From: Comamonadaceae bacterium
GTDB taxonomy: Bacteria > Pseudomonadota > Gammaproteobacteria > Burkholderiales > Burkholderiaceae_C
Direction of reading: 5' to 3'
Assembly: GCA_027488255.1 (NCBI GenBank)
Contig: JAIYBZ010000001.1
Span: 160,402 to 224,401, forward strand
Length of the DNA: 64,000 bases
The stretch's first letter is position 1; each line of letters begins with the position of its first letter. The notes under the pieces were generated by a model. The model worked only from the letters and a program-made list of their open reading frames with translations, searched no databases and was not told where the DNA came from. Of this stretch, positions 28,695 through 37,301 are shown piece after piece. The position numbers were made by a program, and so were the translations under genes.

Positions 28695-29948
28695 TCAGGC
28701 CGTGGCCAGTGGGTTTTCGATCAGCAGGGCAATGCCCTGACCCCCGCCCACGCAGGCACTTGAGACGCCATAGCGCAGACCCGCGCGTTGCAACTCACGG
28801 GCCAGCGTCAGGGTCAGACGCACGCCAGTGGCGGCCAAGGGGTGGCCCAAAGCAATGGCGCCGCCATTGACATTCAGCTTGGACAGGTCCAGCCCCAGCT
28901 CACGGCCCACGGCCAGTGTTTGTGCGCCTTGGGCTTCGTTGATTTCGAAGCGGCCGATGTCGGCCAGTTGCAGGCCCGTGCGCTCAAGCAGCAGGCGAAT
29001 GGCCGGGGCTGGGCCAATGCCCATGATCTCAGGGGGCACCCCCACCACCGCGGCCGCGACCACGCGGGCCAATGGTTTTTTGCCATGGGCTCGGGCATAG
29101 GCGCCTGAGGTCACCACGCAGGCGGCTGCGGCATCGACCAAGGCCGAGCTGTTGCCCCCGGTTTGCACACCGCCTTCGTAGACCGATTTGAGCTTGGCCA
29201 AGACCTCGGGAGGCGAGAGGCGTGGGTGCGTGTCGGCGCTGACTTCGGTGAGCTTGCCTTGCAGCCGAATGCCCCGGGCTTTGTAGCCATCGAGTTCAAA
29301 TTTTTCGGTGACGATCGGCACGATCTCGCCCGCATGAAAGCCGGCCTGTTGTGCGGCCACCGCTTTGGCAAACGAGTCGGAGGCAAATTGGTCCACCTCT
29401 TCGCGCGTGATGCCGTATTTTTTGGCCAAATTTTCAGCCGTCTGAATCATGTTGATGCCAGCGGCCGGGTCTTTCAGGGCTTCCCACATGTAGTCTTTGA
29501 AGCCCACGGGGGCGCCCAGCTTGAAGCCGGTGCGGTGGTCGAAGGCGGCAATCGGGTTGCGCGTCATGCTCTCGGTGCCTACCACCAGCGCGGCCTCGCA
29601 CACGCCGGCTTCGATTTGTTCGCCGGCTTGGCGAAACAACTCAAAGCCGGTGCCGCAAATGCGTTGCGCCATCAGGGCAGGCACCTCTTGGGGCACACCG
29701 GCGTACAAGCCAATGTGGCGCGGCAAAAAGAATTGGTCAAAGTCGCCGGGTGCCATGTTGCCCGTGATGACCGAGCCGATTTCTGTGGGGGCAATGCCCG
29801 CGCGTTTCAGGGCTTCGCGGGCGGCTTTGATGCCCAAGTCGGTCGGTGAGATGTGGCCCAATGCGCCGCAATAGTCGACCATTGGCGTGCGCACGCCAGC
29901 GTGCATCCAGACATCTGAAAATGCGTTGAAAAAACCTGGGGAGGCCAT
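28695..29948 (-). CDS. Acetyl-CoA acetyltransferase (thiolase)
   Basis: 417-residue thiolase. Nucleophile Cys in AQRICGTGFELF, His in GGAIALGHPLAATG and second Cys in SSACVGGGQGIAL, so the active site is complete. It should cleave a 3-ketoacyl-CoA, giving acetyl-CoA and, in this context, an aromatic acyl-CoA. I used the ATG at 29948; a TTG 21 bases upstream overlapping the ligase stop is also possible, and neither has a strong ribosome site. Confidence 0.92.
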   Translation of the reverse strand: MASPGFFNAFSDVWMHAGVRTPMVDYCGALGHISPTDLGIKAAREALKRAGIAPTEIGSVITGNMAPGDFDQFFLPRHIGLYAGVPQEVPALMAQRICGTGFELFRQAGEQIEAGVCEAALVVGTESMTRNPIAAFDHRTGFKLGAPVGFKDYMWEALKDPAAGINMIQTAENLAKKYGITREEVDQFASDSFAKAVAAQQAGFHAGEIVPIVTEKFELDGYKARGIRLQGKLTEVSADTHPRLSPPEVLAKLKSVYEGGVQTGGNSSALVDAAAACVVTSGAYARAHGKKPLARVVAAAVVGVPPEIMGIGPAPAIRLLLERTGLQLADIGRFEINEAQGAQTLAVGRELGLDLSKLNVNGGAIALGHPLAATGVRLTLTLARELQRAGLRYGVSSACVGGGQGIALLIENPLATA

Positions 29949-29965
29949 GAGGTCGGGCTTTCTGT

Positions 29966-31819
29966 TCAAACTTGCGGCTTCACAATGAAGTGCAAGGTGT
30001 CGCCGTGCAAAGCGGCCACGGTGTCGGCACGGTGGCTCAGCACCGCACGTTGGTTGATCGAGCCTTTGTCGGTGATCTCGCCCTTGTCGATGGTGGGCGG
30101 CTCACTCAGCAGGCACAAGCGGGCAATGCGGTTGGCACTGCCCGTGGCGGTTTTTGCCAAGGTATTGACGATCTCTTGAAACTTGGCCTGCACCGCTGGC
30201 GAGGCCAGCACATCGGCCAACGGTGCCTCGGCTCCCAGGCCACTCAAGGCACGCACGGCCGGGGTGGGGAAAATCATGGCGCCCACTTCTTTCAAGTTCA
30301 GGCCGGTCAACACCGCGTCTTGCACATAGGGCGCTCCCGCCGCAATGATCTTGGCGCGCAGCGGGCCGACACTGACAAAGGTGCCGGTGGCCAGCTTGAA
30401 GTCTTCGGCAATGCGGCCGTCAAATTTCAGGCCCAGATGCACATCGGTTTCGTCGATCCATTTCACCGCGTCGCCGGTTTTGAAGAAGCCTTCTTCGTCA
30501 AACGCGTCAGCGGTCTCTTGGGCATTGCGCCAATAGCCGGGCGTGATGTTCGGGCCGCGGTAACGCACCTCGGTTTTGCCTTGCATGTCGACCAGTTTCA
30601 ACTCGAGCCCCGGGGTGGGCACGCCCAAGTCGCCCGCTTGCACAAACGGGTTGGTGACAAAGATGCCAAACGGACCCGATTCGGTCATGCCCAAGCCGGT
30701 GCCCATGACGATGCGTTGGCCAATTTCGCGTTCTTGCGAGGCGTACAAACTGTCCCAAATGGGTTGCGCCAAAGCGGCCCCGGCATAAAAGAACATCTGC
30801 ACGCGCGAGAGCAATGTTTTGCGCAACAGGTCGTCGGTTTTCATGGCATTGGCAATCGCTTCGAAACCGGTCGGCACGTTGAAGTAAACCGTGGGTGCGA
30901 TCTCGCGCAAGTTGCGCAAGGTCTCGCCAATCAGCGCGGGGGTGGGCTTGCCATCGTCGATGTACAGCGTGCCGCCGTGGTAGACCACCATGCCAAAGTT
31001 GTGGTTGCCGCCAAAGGTGTGGTTCCAAGGCAGCCAGTCCACCAGCACCAGTTCTTTTTCGGCCAGCACGGGCATCGATTGCGCCATTTGCTGTTGGTTG
31101 GCACACCACATGCGCTGCGTGTTGATGACCGCTTTGGGCATCTTGGTCGAGCCGCTGGTGAACAAAAACTTGACGATGGTGTCGGGCCCCGTAGCCGCAA
31201 TCGCGGCATCGACCGCGGGCGTTTCGGGTGTCGCGCACAGTTGCGCAAAGCGGGTCACTGGGCGGCCTTCCAGCTCGCCTTCGACCAAGACCACTTCCAT
31301 GCTCGCATCGACTGTGGCGGCAATGGCTTTGGCATACCGCGCATCTGAGGCAAACACCAGGCCGGGCGTGACGGTTTTCAGCACGTGCTTGAGCTTGTCG
31401 TAGTCCACGCTGACCAGCGAGTAAGGTGGCGAAGTGGGCACAAAGGGCACCCCTGCCAGCATCGCACCCAAGGCCAACAGCGCGTGCTCGAGGCTGTTTT
31501 CACTCAAGATCACTACCGGACGCTCGGCGTTCAGGCCGCGATCGATCAAACCCTGCGCAATGTTGCGCGCGGTCTGCCACGCGTGGGCGTAGCTGATGTG
31601 TTGCCACTCGCCCAAAGTGCCATCGGCCATTTTGCTGCGGCGCGCCATGAAGCTGTGCTGGGGCCGGGTCTTGGCCCAGTGCTGCAGCCGGTCGGTCATG
31701 CGCTCGGCAAAGGGCTGCAAAGCTTGCTCGGCCGTCATGTAGTGCGTGCCCGGTGCGCCGTCACGCAGACTGACTCGGGTCACGCCAAATTGGAGAGGGC
31801 GAAATTGAGGGACGGTCAT
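29966..31819 (-). CDS. fcs: Feruloyl-CoA synthetase-like acyl-CoA ligase
   Basis: 617-residue AMP-forming ligase, the typical length of feruloyl-CoA synthetases. The P-loop is KFLFTSGSTKMPKAV (about 213-227), the adenine-site region is GTGLGMTESGPFG, and the hinge region is LKFDGRIAEDFKLATG. The C-terminal domain keeps a lysine-bearing TIDKGEITDKGSINQRA. It would activate ferulate, p-coumarate or caffeate with CoA and ATP. Crotonase upstream and thiolase downstream support hydroxycinnamate breakdown. Substrate choice among hydroxycinnamates is inference. Confidence 0.85.
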   Translation of the reverse strand: MTVPQFRPLQFGVTRVSLRDGAPGTHYMTAEQALQPFAERMTDRLQHWAKTRPQHSFMARRSKMADGTLGEWQHISYAHAWQTARNIAQGLIDRGLNAERPVVILSENSLEHALLALGAMLAGVPFVPTSPPYSLVSVDYDKLKHVLKTVTPGLVFASDARYAKAIAATVDASMEVVLVEGELEGRPVTRFAQLCATPETPAVDAAIAATGPDTIVKFLFTSGSTKMPKAVINTQRMWCANQQQMAQSMPVLAEKELVLVDWLPWNHTFGGNHNFGMVVYHGGTLYIDDGKPTPALIGETLRNLREIAPTVYFNVPTGFEAIANAMKTDDLLRKTLLSRVQMFFYAGAALAQPIWDSLYASQEREIGQRIVMGTGLGMTESGPFGIFVTNPFVQAGDLGVPTPGLELKLVDMQGKTEVRYRGPNITPGYWRNAQETADAFDEEGFFKTGDAVKWIDETDVHLGLKFDGRIAEDFKLATGTFVSVGPLRAKIIAAGAPYVQDAVLTGLNLKEVGAMIFPTPAVRALSGLGAEAPLADVLASPAVQAKFQEIVNTLAKTATGSANRIARLCLLSEPPTIDKGEITDKGSINQRAVLSHRADTVAALHGDTLHFIVKPQV

Positions 31820-31840
31820 GGGCGGGCTCTTTCTGGCGGC

Positions 31841-32650
31841 TCAGCTGGTTTTTTGCACCTTGGCGGCTTTGCCATCCAAGAAGGCGCGGACCCGCGCTTT
31901 GGCCTCGGGCGCGGATTGGGCAATAGAAGAGATCAGCGACTCGGTGAAAAAGCCGTGGTCGGCCGGTTGCTCGGCGATGCGCGGCAAAGCGTGCATCAGG
32001 GCAAAGTTGGTGAGCGGCGCGTTGGTCGCGATGCGCGCGGCCAGCTCAATGGCTTTTTGCAGCGCCGTGCCTTGTGGCACCAGGTATTGCGCAAAGCCCA
32101 AGCGCTCGCCGTCTTGCGCGTTGTAGACGCGGCCGGTCAACATCATGTCGGTCATGCGCGCCGCGCCAATCAGTTTGGGGATACGCACCGAGCCGCCACC
32201 GCCCACAAAAATACCGCGTGTACCTTCGGGCAAAGCGTAAAAAGTACTCTCATCGGCGACACGAATGTGCGAGGCACTGGCCAGCTCTAAGCCGCCGCCC
32301 ACCACCGCACCGTGCAGCGCAGCCACCACCGGCACGCGGCCTTGCTCGACCGCGTTCAGGGCCACGTGCCAGCTGCGTGAATGGTGAATGCCTTCACCGG
32401 CATCGCGTTCTTTGAGTTCCGACAAATCCAAGCCCGCACAAAAATGGTCGCCTTCACCATGCACCACGGCCGCACCGGCTTCGGGTGGCAAGTTTTGGAA
32501 CACATCGCGCAAGGCTTCAATGAGGCCATCACTCAAGGCATTGCGTTTGGCAGGGCGGCACAGGCGCACCACGGCCACGGCCCCTTGCATCTCCAGCGTC
32601 ACGCCGTTTTGCGTTGCGCGTTCCAGGATGGGGTGGGCGGTAGGGGTCAT
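31841..32650 (-). CDS. Enoyl-CoA hydratase/isomerase (crotonase family)
   Basis: 269-residue crotonase. The oxyanion-hole segments are HFCAGLDLSELKERD and AALHGAVVGGGLELASA (about residues 70-125). It could be an enoyl-CoA hydratase of the beta-oxidation set, or a hydroxycinnamoyl-CoA hydratase-lyase releasing vanillin-type aldehydes. No aldehyde dehydrogenase lies nearby, and SDR plus thiolase are present, so the beta-oxidative version is favoured. ATG at 32650 with AGGAACG upstream was preferred over an earlier in-frame GTG-region start. First gene of the minus-strand transcript. Confidence 0.88.
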   Translation of the reverse strand: MTPTAHPILERATQNGVTLEMQGAVAVVRLCRPAKRNALSDGLIEALRDVFQNLPPEAGAAVVHGEGDHFCAGLDLSELKERDAGEGIHHSRSWHVALNAVEQGRVPVVAALHGAVVGGGLELASASHIRVADESTFYALPEGTRGIFVGGGGSVRIPKLIGAARMTDMMLTGRVYNAQDGERLGFAQYLVPQGTALQKAIELAARIATNAPLTNFALMHALPRIAEQPADHGFFTESLISSIAQSAPEAKARVRAFLDGKAAKVQKTS

Positions 32651-32689
32651 GGGGCGTTCCTTGCAGCTCTTGACCGATGGGCCAAGAAA

Positions 32690-32704
32690 GTTATTATTGA
32701 TAAC
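32690..32704. promoter_or_regulatory. Candidate MarR-type operator, GTTAT-N5-ATAAC
   Basis: Perfect inverted repeat in the 200-base divergent gap between the crotonase (-) and the amidohydrolase (+), 40 bases before the crotonase ATG. AT-rich palindromes of this kind are typical MarR targets; the MarR gene at 23919-24497 is the obvious candidate. Confidence 0.5.
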
Positions 32705-32850
32705 CATATTGTGAGCAGATGGCCCGACAACTCAACTTGGGGGTTTCCCTAGGTGCTCTGCAAAATCTGGGCTTCTGGCCCGGGTGCCGAGCGAGACTGC
32801 CCGGGCTTTCGGCTATCGTGCATGCCAAAACTTGTTGTGACAGGAGCCCC

Positions 32851-33738
32851 ATGAACCACCAAGACCTGATTGCCATTGACATCCACACCCATGCCGAGGT
32901 GAGCTGCTGGAACCCCTTTGACAACTACGGCGAGGAATACGACCGCGCCGCCGACAAGTTTTTTGGCAGCAACCGCCGCCCGACCATCGACGAAACCGTG
33001 GCGTATTACCGCGAGCGAAAAATTGGCTTGGTCATGTTCACCGTGGACAGCGAATCGCAACTGGGTCGGCGCCGCATTCCCAATGAAGAAATTGCCAAGG
33101 CCGCGCGCGACAACAGCGACATGATGATTGCCTTTGCCAGCATCGACCCACACAAAGGCAAGATGGGCGCCCGCGAGGCCGAGCGCCTGATCAAGGAAGA
33201 GGGCATCAAGGGCTTTAAGTTTCACCCCACGGTGCAGGGCTACCACCCTTACGACAAGATGGCATGGCCGATTTATGAGGTGATCAACCACCACAAATTG
33301 CCAGCCATTTTTCACACTGGCCACAGCGGCATTGGCAGTGGCATGCGTTGTGGTGGTGGGCTGCGATTGGCCTACAGCAACCCCATGCATTTGGACGATG
33401 TGGCGATTGACTGGCCCGACATGCAAATTGTCATGGCGCACCCCAGCTTTCCTTGGCAAGACGAGGCCTTGAGTGTGGCCACGCACAAGCCCAATGTGTG
33501 GCTTGACCTGTCTGGCTGGAGCCCCAAGTATTTTCCGAAGCAACTCATCCAGTACGCCAACACGCTGCTGAAAGACCGCGTCTTGTTTGGCAGCGATTAC
33601 CCGCTGATCACGCCCGAGCGCTGGATGAAAGACTTTGAAGTGGCCGGTTTCAAGCCTGAAGTGATGCCGGGTATCTTGAAGGGCAATGCGATCCGCTTGT
33701 TGGGCTTGGACAAAACGGCTTCATCCATCCCCGCTTGA
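32851..33738 (+). CDS. Amidohydrolase-2 family protein
   Basis: 295-residue TIM-barrel metal-dependent hydrolase or decarboxylase of the ACMSD / amidohydrolase-2 group. Metal-ligand signatures are IDIHTHAEV (HxH), FKFHPTVQGYHP, IFHTGHSG, MAHPSFPW and FGSDYPLITPERWM (catalytic Asp). The ATG at 32851 is preferred because AGGAG precedes it and the protein then begins near the first metal motif. It diverges from the hydroxycinnamate-type operon, so a role in the same aromatic pathway (ring-acid decarboxylation or hydrolysis) is likely but unproven. Confidence 0.85.
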   Translation: MNHQDLIAIDIHTHAEVSCWNPFDNYGEEYDRAADKFFGSNRRPTIDETVAYYRERKIGLVMFTVDSESQLGRRRIPNEEIAKAARDNSDMMIAFASIDPHKGKMGAREAERLIKEEGIKGFKFHPTVQGYHPYDKMAWPIYEVINHHKLPAIFHTGHSGIGSGMRCGGGLRLAYSNPMHLDDVAIDWPDMQIVMAHPSFPWQDEALSVATHKPNVWLDLSGWSPKYFPKQLIQYANTLLKDRVLFGSDYPLITPERWMKDFEVAGFKPEVMPGILKGNAIRLLGLDKTASSIPA

Positions 33739-33760
33739 TCCATCACCGCTTGATCCATCA
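33731..33760. repeat. 15-bp tandem duplication at amidohydrolase 3' end
   Basis: CCGCTTGATCCATCA occurs twice head to tail and spans the stop codon. A recent small slippage duplication is the likely cause; no function is implied. The rest of the 124-base gap shows nothing coding. Confidence 0.6.
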
Positions 33761-33862
33761 CCGCCGGACCCTCAGCCGCCGGAGCCTTGGGTTTGGCGGT
33801 GGCCCCCATCTCAGTCGCCATGCCGTTGAGGGGGTTTACCGGTCCAAGTGACCTTGCTGCTC

Positions 33863-34204
33863 TTATTGGTCCTGCGGGTCCAACAAGGGCGCTTGCAACA
33901 AAGTGTCCATGGGCCATTGCAGCAATTCGGCCAAACGGCACACCACCCAGCGCGCTTCAGCGGGATTCAGCACCGCGGGCGCCGCCACCAAACCCTGTTC
34001 GCATTGCGCCAGCACCAGGTCTTCGGTGATGCCCAGCGTGAATTGCATGTTGGCGGCTTTTTCGGTCAGCACTTGGGCCAAGTCCTCACACAGCTCATAG
34101 CGCTCGGCCATGGCTTGCCGGTCGAGGCTCGGCTTGATCTTGCCCGGCAACACATACAGCGCCGTGAAGCTGCTGGGCATGTGGATCTGGTTGTCGTCGC
34201 TCAT
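33863..34204 (-). CDS. Conserved hypothetical protein
   Basis: 113-residue soluble protein without signal peptide or membrane span. It starts MSDDNQIHMPSSFTALYVLP and includes RYELCEDLAQVLTEKAANM. I recall similar short proteins in Comamonadaceae, sometimes labelled as chaperone-like ATPases, but no Walker motif is visible and that label should not be trusted. It begins 7 bases after the YjdM stop, so the two are probably co-transcribed. Function unknown. Confidence 0.7.
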   Translation of the reverse strand: MSDDNQIHMPSSFTALYVLPGKIKPSLDRQAMAERYELCEDLAQVLTEKAANMQFTLGITEDLVLAQCEQGLVAAPAVLNPAEARWVVCRLAELLQWPMDTLLQAPLLDPQDQ

Positions 34205-34211
34205 GTCGGCA

Positions 34212-34550
34212 TCAGACCTTTTTGACGAATTCGGTCTTGAGTTGCATGGGCCCAAAGCCCTCGATCTTGCAATCGATGTCGTGGTCACCCTCGACCAAAC
34301 GGATGTTTTTGACCTTGGTGCCCACCTTCACCACCGAGGACGAGCCTTTGATCTTCAGGTCTTTCACCAAGGTCACGGTGTCGCCGTCTTGCAGCACATT
34401 GCCGTTCGCGTCTTTCCATACTTTGCTGGCTTCTGTGGCGGGGGCTTCGCTGGGGTTCCATTCGTGCCCGCAACTGGGGCAAATCAACAGTGTGCCGTCT
34501 TCGTAGGTGTAAGCGTCGTGGCATTGGGGGCAGGGCGGCAAAGTGCTCAT
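34212..34550 (-). CDS. yjdM: PhnA/YjdM zinc-ribbon protein
   Basis: 112-residue YjdM (formerly PhnA) protein. An N-terminal zinc ribbon [21 protein letters not shown] (about 8-28) is followed by the SH3-like PhnA domain ([20 protein letters not shown]). Despite the alkylphosphonate name, the family has no proven role in phosphonate use. Start is [10 protein letters not shown], six codons within the longest frame. Precedes the hypothetical gene at 33863-34204. Confidence 0.9.
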   Translation of the reverse strand: MSTLPPCPQCHDAYTYEDGTLLICPSCGHEWNPSEAPATEASKVWKDANGNVLQDGDTVTLVKDLKIKGSSSVVKVGTKVKNIRLVEGDHDIDCKIEGFGPMQLKTEFVKKV

Positions 34551-34671
34551 TGTGATCGTGCGGTGCAAAAACCACCATTGTCCACGGACGAGTTCCGTGG
34601 GTCTGGGCCACTGCTCTGAAGATGGTCAGCCCGGCTCAATATTTGGAAGGTTGTTCGCCAACTTTGGGGGC

Positions 34672-34872
34672 TTATTTTTGGGCTTCTTCTTGGACATTTG
34701 CTTGGGCATTTTCTTGTGCCTCTTGTTCGGCTTTTTGTTCGGCTTCTTGTTCGGCTTTTTCTCGCTCGCGCTGCAAACGTGTTTGTTCTTGTGCTTTGCG
34801 CACATCGTGCATTTGCCAAAAAGCAAACACCAACACCAACCCAAATACACCCAGCTCGATCCAAATGCCCAT
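34672..34872 (-). CDS. Small single-span membrane protein with charged coiled-coil tail
   Basis: 66 residues. One N-terminal membrane span (MGIWIELGVFGLVLVFAFWQ) is followed by a highly charged helix rich in Glu, Gln, Ala and Lys with near-heptad AEQ repeats, predicted as a coiled coil. The ATG at 34872 has an AAGGAG Shine-Dalgarno. It resembles small membrane anchors common in Burkholderiales by layout only; I do not recognise it. It lies just outside the photosynthesis cluster, divergent from crtE. Confidence 0.75.
   Translation of the reverse strand: MGIWIELGVFGLVLVFAFWQMHDVRKAQEQTRLQREREKAEQEAEQKAEQEAQENAQANVQEEAQK
34723..34758. repeat. 12-bp tandem repeat, three copies
   Basis: TTGTTCGGCTT(T/C) three times in a row within the small membrane protein gene; on the coding strand it encodes the repeated Lys/Glu-Ala-Glu-Gln part of the coiled coil. 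Confidence 0.75.
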
Positions 34873-35014
34873 GGCGTGGCTCCTTGATGGCCGCATGGTA
34901 GCGGTGTTGTGTGTTTTTTCGCGCCGCGAGCCTGAAAGCTGCACCCTCGGCACGGGCGCTCACGTTTTGGCGACAGGTTGAGTGCCCCTTTTGTGCGCCG
35001 GCCAGACCGGTTTG

Positions 35015-35084
35015 TGTCAATCTGAATTGACAGTCCGGAAAATAAGGATATATTTACACTTAAGCCTGTCAGCTGGAGTTGACG
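35015..35084 (+). promoter_or_regulatory. crtE promoter with two PpsR/CrtJ-type sites
   Basis: TGTCAATCTGAATTGACA (35015-35032) is a perfect TGT-N12-ACA palindrome. Its right arm contains a -35 TTGACA (35027-35032); TATATT (35049-35054) lies 16 bases further as a -10. A second near-match, TGT-N12-ACG (35067-35084), starts 52 bases after the first, about five helical turns. TGT-N12-ACA is the known target of PpsR/CrtJ repressors of photosynthesis genes. No ppsR gene lies in this window. Confidence 0.8.
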
Positions 35085-35106
35085 GGCCTTCTCTTTCGGA
35101 GGTCCC

Positions 35107-36057
35107 ATGAGCCTGTTGACGCGCGCCGAGCACGCCTTGAGCACACATTTTGAGCAAGCCGCAGGCACCGGAGCGCCTCCCCGGCTGGTCGCTGCCATGC
35201 GACACGCGGTGTTTTCGGGGGGCGCGCGCATTCGCCCTCAGCTGTGCATGGCAGTGGCCACCGCCTGCGGTGACGACCAGCCCGAGCTCACCAATGCGGC
35301 CGCCGTGGCGCTGGAGTTGATGCACTGCGCCTCGCTGGTGCATGACGACATGCCCGCTTTTGACAATGCCGACACCCGGCGCGGGCTGCCCACGGTGCAC
35401 AAAGCCTTCAGCGAACCTTTGGCCTTGTTGGCCGGTGACGGCCTGATCGTGATGGCCTATCGGGTGCTGTTGCAAGCCGGTGCGCGGCAACCCGAGCGCT
35501 TGATCGGGCTGATGGACAACATGACGCAAGGTGTGGGATTGCCGCACGGCATCGTGGCCGGACAGGCCTGGGAATGCGAGACCAGTGCCAACTTGAGCCA
35601 ATACCAACGCGCCAAGACCGGTGCTTTGTTTGTCTCGGCCACCTGCGCGGGCGCTCTCAGTTGCGGGCACGCGCCTGAACCCTGGGCCCCATTGGGCAGT
35701 TATTTGGGCGAGGCCTACCAAGTGGCCGACGATATCCGCGATGTGATCGCCGATGCGGCCACCTTGGGCAAGCCGGCGGGTCAAGATGCTTTGCACGCCC
35801 GCCCCAGCTCGGCCCAGGCCCTTGGCCTGACCGGTGCGATTGCGCACTTTGACCACCTGATTGACCAAGCGGCCAGCTCTATCCCCATGTGCTCTTGCCG
35901 CGACATGTTGCGGCAATTGGTGCAAGTGGAGGCTGAGCGCTTGGTGCCCAAAGCGCTTTGCGAGGGCTATTTCAAGAGCCACCCTGAAGTGGCGGCAGGC
36001 CGCACCGGCGCGCCCCATAGCGCGCCCCACAGCGCGCCCCACAGAGCACCGCATTGA
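35107..36057 (+). CDS. crtE: Geranylgeranyl diphosphate synthase
   Basis: 316-residue trans-prenyltransferase making C20 geranylgeranyl diphosphate for carotenoids and the bacteriochlorophyll tail. First Asp-rich motif HDDMPAFDNADTRRG (Asp80, Asp81, Asp86) and second DDIRD (208-212) are intact; GQAWE is present between them. GGAGG lies before the ATG. The C terminus has a repeated Ala-Pro-His stretch encoded by near-identical GCGCCCCAC units. First gene of the superoperon, 22 bases after a PpsR-type site. IspA-like FPP synthase is the alternative, but gene order favours CrtE. Confidence 0.92.
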   Translation: MSLLTRAEHALSTHFEQAAGTGAPPRLVAAMRHAVFSGGARIRPQLCMAVATACGDDQPELTNAAAVALELMHCASLVHDDMPAFDNADTRRGLPTVHKAFSEPLALLAGDGLIVMAYRVLLQAGARQPERLIGLMDNMTQGVGLPHGIVAGQAWECETSANLSQYQRAKTGALFVSATCAGALSCGHAPEPWAPLGSYLGEAYQVADDIRDVIADAATLGKPAGQDALHARPSSAQALGLTGAIAHFDHLIDQAASSIPMCSCRDMLRQLVQVEAERLVPKALCEGYFKSHPEVAAGRTGAPHSAPHSAPHRAPH

Positions 36058-36089
36058 GCGCCACACCAGCCCGACCCGAAGGAAGCACC

Positions 36090-37301
36090 ATGTCCCAACC
36101 CTTGGATCTGACTGCCGTGCCGCCCCGCGCGGCCTCGACCTCTTTCAAGGACGCTTGGCAAGCCAAGCTTGAGCGCTGGTACGCCCATCCCGCCTTGTAC
36201 CGATGGTCGCTCAGCAACCCCTTGACGCGTTGGCTCACCCGCCGCCGCACACGCAAATTGTTTGACCTGATGGCGGGTTTTGTGCACAGCCAAGTGTTGC
36301 TGGGCTGCATCCGACTGGACCTGTTTCGCAGCCTGTACCAGACTCCGGCCAGCCTGCCACAGCTGGCCCAGCGCACCGGTTTGGCGCCGGCGGTGTTGCA
36401 GCGTTTGCTCTTGTCCGCGGTGGCGCTGGGCTTGTTAGAGCACCGCAGCCAAGGGCGCTTTGGCTTGGGCCCTTTGGGGGTGCCGCTGGCGCAGCACGAA
36501 GGCATTGCCCAGATGATCGAGCACAACCACTTGCTCTACCAAGACATGCAAGACCCTGTGAAGTTTTTGCACAACGCCTGGAGCGGTGGCATGGCCGAGT
36601 ACTGGCCTTACGCGCATGAGAATTCAGTGCCCCCGCCAACCGCCGAGGTGGACAAATTCACGCGCTACTCACAGCTCATGGCCGCCTCGCAGGGCTTTGT
36701 GGTGCAAGAAATTTTGTCGTCCTACTTTTTTGACGAGCACCGCTGCGTGCTCGATGTGGGCGCAGGCAAAGGCCGCTTTGTGAGCGAGTTGGCAGCGCAT
36801 GCGCCGCACTTGAAATTCAAGATGTTTGACTTGCCCCCGGTGCTGTCACTGGCCCGTGACAACCTGCAATCCAAGGGCTTGACCGATCGCGTGAGCTTGC
36901 ATCCGGGCAGCTTTTTGCACGACCCCTTGCCCGAAGGGGCCGACCTGATCACCTTGGTGCGCGTAGCACACGACCACCCCGATGCGGTGGTGCGTCAGAT
37001 TTTGCAGAAAGCCCATGCCGCCTTGCCGGTGGGCGGCGTTTTGCTGTTGGCCGAGCCGATGGCCCAACCCGAGGAAGAGGCCGGTCAGCCCGAAGCCTCG
37101 GTCGATGCTTATTTTCATTTTTACCTGTTGGCCATGGGGGCAGGGCGTCTGCGCACGCCCCGAGAGCTGCAAAGCCTGATGCAAGAGGCCGGTTTCACGC
37201 ATGTGGAGTTGTTGCCGAACGACATGCCCATCCATGCGCGCCTTCTTTTGGGTCGCAAATCTAAGTGTTTACCCTATGTTGACGAAAAGAGTGTCAATTA
37301 A
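36090..37301 (+). CDS. crtF: Hydroxyneurosporene/demethylspheroidene O-methyltransferase
   Basis: 403-residue SAM-dependent methyltransferase that methylates the C-1 hydroxyl of acyclic carotenoids in the spheroidene pathway. An N-terminal dimerisation winged-helix region (about 70-140) precedes the Rossmann domain with VLDVGAGKGRF (motif I). The last catalytic region includes RVAHDHPD, with a His in the position typical for this O-methyltransferase family. ATG at 36090 (AAGGAAG upstream) is chosen over a TTG overlapping the crtE stop. Lies between crtE and bchC as in other betaproteobacterial clusters. Confidence 0.92.
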   Translation: MSQPLDLTAVPPRAASTSFKDAWQAKLERWYAHPALYRWSLSNPLTRWLTRRRTRKLFDLMAGFVHSQVLLGCIRLDLFRSLYQTPASLPQLAQRTGLAPAVLQRLLLSAVALGLLEHRSQGRFGLGPLGVPLAQHEGIAQMIEHNHLLYQDMQDPVKFLHNAWSGGMAEYWPYAHENSVPPPTAEVDKFTRYSQLMAASQGFVVQEILSSYFFDEHRCVLDVGAGKGRFVSELAAHAPHLKFKMFDLPPVLSLARDNLQSKGLTDRVSLHPGSFLHDPLPEGADLITLVRVAHDHPDAVVRQILQKAHAALPVGGVLLLAEPMAQPEEEAGQPEASVDAYFHFYLLAMGAGRLRTPRELQSLMQEAGFTHVELLPNDMPIHARLLLGRKSKCLPYVDEKSVN

